From positions 1 to 6,364 of the forward strand of contig USET01000057.1 of assembly GCA_900553765.1 (NCBI GenBank): DNA of 6,364 nt, written 5' to 3'. The notes beneath the pieces were generated by a model. It saw only the letters and a program-made list of their open reading frames with translations. It did no database searches and was not told where the DNA came from. Every line of letters begins with the position of its first letter. The first letter of the stretch is position 1. Position numbers and translations under genes: made by a program. Origin of the DNA: an uncultured Mycoplasmatota bacterium. GTDB taxonomy: Bacteria; Bacillota_I; Bacilli_A; RF39; UBA660. Shown here in pieces: positions 5,348 through 6,364 of the stretch.

Positions 5348-5924
5348 GATGTCCTTTTTCCTTTTTTAAAACTTCAGAACGGAAGAACGAGGTACATGAT
5401 TCTTTTATGATATCCTCCTCTTCTTCTTTTGTGAATTCCTCATTCGCAATACAGAGCCAAAGCGCACTTTTAAATGCTTCACGATAGTAATATATATACT
5501 CTGATACAGACATTTCTCTTGGACAGCGTGCAGTAACTGGTCCGGCTTGAACGTTGAAAGGTGCGATCTCTTCAGGATCAAGTGAAATTTGATCGCAAGA
5601 TAGAATTTGTTTCGCTTTCTCTCCTAATGGAAAGTGATGCTGACTACGTGTTTCTGATTGTGTGTATTGTAATAATACATTGTAAAAAATATGTAGCTTT
5701 ATTTGACATTCTATTTTCTTTTGTTCGTACCATTCGTATTGCATTCTAAGTTCGGGAGTTAATCTGTTGATATCGAAAAAAAGAACGTTGTTTTCTATAT
5801 CGACAGGGCTTGTTCTTTTATATGCATGTTGCATATGAATATTTTGTATCGCGTCTTCGTATTTTTTTAAATTATAAGTGAGTCTTTGTTTTTCTTCTGC
5901 AAGAAAAATGTGAATTAGATTCAT
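5331..5924 (-). CDS. Uncharacterised 197-residue protein, no recognised domain
   Basis: I do not recognise this protein. It is a real gene: it has a near-perfect Shine-Dalgarno (AAAGGAGG, complement of 5929-5936) four bases from the ATG, an extended -10 promoter and a terminator. It looks soluble and mostly helical, with no signal peptide or membrane segment. The N-terminal part (1-37) is a charged helix that could form a coiled coil. A second helical stretch runs 56-90 (LTPELRMQYEWYEQKKIECQ and onward in part). Residues 97-140 are likely loop-rich (PLGEKAKQIL, LDPEEIAPF, AGPVTARCPREMSV), followed by an aromatic helix, SEYIYYYREAFKSALWL (141-157), and a very acidic run with FTKEEEEDIIKE (164-175). 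The C-terminus is basic. Five cysteines (73, 110, 134, 158, 177) are spread out with no CxxC pair. It lies opposite in direction to its neighbours, between alaS and ireB, which are adjacent in many Bacillota. Function unknown. Confidence 0.85.
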   Translation of the reverse strand: MNLIHIFLAEEKQRLTYNLKKYEDAIQNIHMQHAYKRTSPVDIENNVLFFDINRLTPELRMQYEWYEQKKIECQIKLHIFYNVLLQYTQSETRSQHHFPLGEKAKQILSCDQISLDPEEIAPFNVQAGPVTARCPREMSVSEYIYYYREAFKSALWLCIANEEFTKEEEEDIIKESCTSFFRSEVLKKEKGHQKNMQ

Positions 5925-5928
5925 AGGT

Positions 5929-5936
5929 CCTCCTTT
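5929..5936 (-). promoter_or_regulatory. Strong Shine-Dalgarno of the minus-strand unknown gene
   Basis: The complement reads AAAGGAGG, pairing with the 16S rRNA tail over eight bases, four bases before the ATG (5922-5924). It supports both the start choice and the reality of the gene. Confidence 0.85.
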
Positions 5937-5944
5937 CGTGTTTT

Positions 5945-5953
5945 ATTATACCA
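5945..5953 (-). promoter_or_regulatory. Extended -10 promoter of the minus-strand unknown gene
   Basis: On the minus strand TGG directly precedes TATAAT (5950-5945), a full extended -10. No good -35 is found 16-18 bases upstream; the region there is AT-only. Predicted transcription start is near 5938, leaving a leader of about 14 bases. It diverges from the ireB promoter without overlapping it. Confidence 0.65.
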
Positions 5954-5995
5954 TAAAAGAACAGATTATTATTCTATTTTTTGTTGGGAAAAAGA

Positions 5996-6024
5996 TTGTA
6001 AAAAAAAAAGAAACATGTTAAAAT
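5996..6024 (+). promoter_or_regulatory. SigA-like promoter of ireB-ruvX with an A-tract spacer
   Basis: TTGTAA (5996-6001) and TAAAAT (6019-6024) are 17 bases apart, and TGT before the -10 gives an extended -10. A run of ten A residues (6000-6009) fills the end of the -35 and the first half of the spacer. Predicted start is near 6031. Confidence 0.65.
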
Positions 6025-6053
6025 GTAATTGTATTCATAAAGTAGGTGATGGT

Positions 6054-6296
6054 ATGGACCAAACGAAAGTATTTGGAACAAACGAGTTGAAGGATGCGAT
6101 GATCGAGGAGACACTAAAAGACGTGTATGAAATTTTAGAAGATACAGGATACAATGCTATCAATCAAATGGTTGGTTATTTGATGAGTGGAGATCCTGGA
6201 TTCATCACAAGTAATAAGGAAGCTCGCAGTCGTATTACAAAATATGACCGCTCTAAAATTTTAGAATACTTGGTACGAAAATCATTACAAAAATAA
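6054..6296 (+). CDS. ireB: IreB family regulatory phosphoprotein (YrzL/UPF0297)
   Basis: This is a small cytoplasmic regulator. In Enterococcus faecalis IreB is a substrate of the PASTA-domain Ser/Thr kinase IreK and phosphatase IreP, and it tunes cephalosporin and cell-wall stress resistance. From the ATG at 6054 it is 80 residues, close to the family's ~85-90. The hallmark segment is GYNAINQMVGYLMSGDPGFI (32-51), corresponding to the '[20 protein letters not shown]' type core of relatives. It is followed by KEARSRITKYDRSKILEYLV (55-74), the usual 'DARN-I-K-ERDEIIEELV' region. Thr4 in MDQTKVFGT is a likely counterpart of the phosphorylated N-terminal threonine, which implies a PASTA kinase elsewhere in the genome. 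The start is set by AGGTGAT (6044-6050); an in-frame ATG at 6015 would lie inside the promoter. Its position next to alaS and ruvX is the classic Bacillota arrangement, here interrupted by one reverse-strand gene. Confidence 0.95.
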   Translation: MDQTKVFGTNELKDAMIEETLKDVYEILEDTGYNAINQMVGYLMSGDPGFITSNKEARSRITKYDRSKILEYLVRKSLQK

Positions 6297-6364
6297 TGCG
6301 CTACTTGGGACTAGACTTAGGAACACGAACATTGGGATTAGCGTTATCGGATGTAACGGGAACG
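6296..6364 (+). CDS. ruvX: RuvX/YqgF family Holliday-junction resolvase-like protein, N-terminus only
   Basis: Only 23 codons are visible before the window ends. They begin MRYLGLDLGTRTLGLALSD, the signature N-terminus of the RNase-H-fold YqgF family, with D7 in 'GLDLGT' as the first catalytic acidic residue. Members are nucleases acting on branched DNA or on the 5' end of 16S pre-rRNA, and are often essential. The start ATG overlaps the ireB stop as TAATG (6294-6298). No Shine-Dalgarno is visible upstream, so translation is probably coupled to ireB by re-initiation. Adjacency to ireB is conserved in Bacillota (yrzL-yrrK in B. subtilis), which strengthens the call despite the short fragment. 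Confidence 0.92.
   Translation, partial: MRYLGLDLGTRTLGLALSDVTGT

Noticed and set aside
5561..5749. 62-codon plus-strand open frame opposite the unknown minus-strand gene
   Set aside because: The minus-strand gene has the promoter, the Shine-Dalgarno and the terminator; this frame has none. A small hydrophobic protein cannot be fully excluded but is not supported.
5964..5976. Imperfect palindrome between the divergent promoters as a possible operator
   Set aside because: It is only partly symmetric and made almost entirely of A and T, so it is easily a chance match.
6015..6053. Upstream ATG for IreB giving a 93-residue protein
   Set aside because: It overlaps the predicted promoter, has no Shine-Dalgarno, and the extra residues do not look like IreB family N-termini.

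Overview
The window comes from a low-GC, AT-rich Gram-positive bacterium (Bacillota). Protein flavour and gene order suggest Erysipelotrichia or a nearby class, but that placement is an inference. TGA is used as a stop (end of the acetyltransferase gene) and Trp is written TGG, so this is the standard bacterial code and not the Mollicutes code. Strong Shine-Dalgarno (SD) sequences, SigA-type promoters (often with an extended -10) and short U-tract terminators divide the window into compact transcription units.

Layout. Positions 1-599 hold the 3' end of a family-2 glycosyltransferase, cut by the window edge. Positions 585-1198 are a self-contained ribosome recycling factor unit: a perfect consensus promoter inside the end of the previous gene, frr, and a hairpin terminator that swallows the frr stop codon. 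Positions 1201-1790 are a single-gene GNAT acetyltransferase unit. Positions 1792-5347 are a tight three-gene operon: an AI-2E-family membrane protein, a phage-type deoxynucleoside-monophosphate-kinase-like P-loop protein, and a short-form alanyl-tRNA synthetase. It ends at a bidirectional terminator shared with a convergent unknown gene (5331-5924, minus strand). Diverging from that gene is ireB followed by the start of ruvX, which runs off the end.

Context. AI-2E protein / alaS / ireB / ruvX is a familiar Bacillota gene order (in Bacillus subtilis yrrI, alaS, yrzL, yrrK). Here it carries two insertions, the kinase-like gene and the reverse-strand unknown gene. Its alaS is an unusual compact form lacking both the editing-domain beta-barrel and the C-terminal C-Ala domain. 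The genes serve translation (frr, alaS), DNA and nucleotide metabolism (ruvX, kinase-like), envelope stress signalling (ireB) and the cell surface (glycosyltransferase).

I see no CRISPR array, tRNA or rRNA gene, insertion sequence or attachment site. No stretch over 300 bases lacks a gene. The best candidates for something new are the compact AlaRS at the canonical locus, the unknown gene wedged between alaS and ireB, and the stop-codon-embedded terminators.
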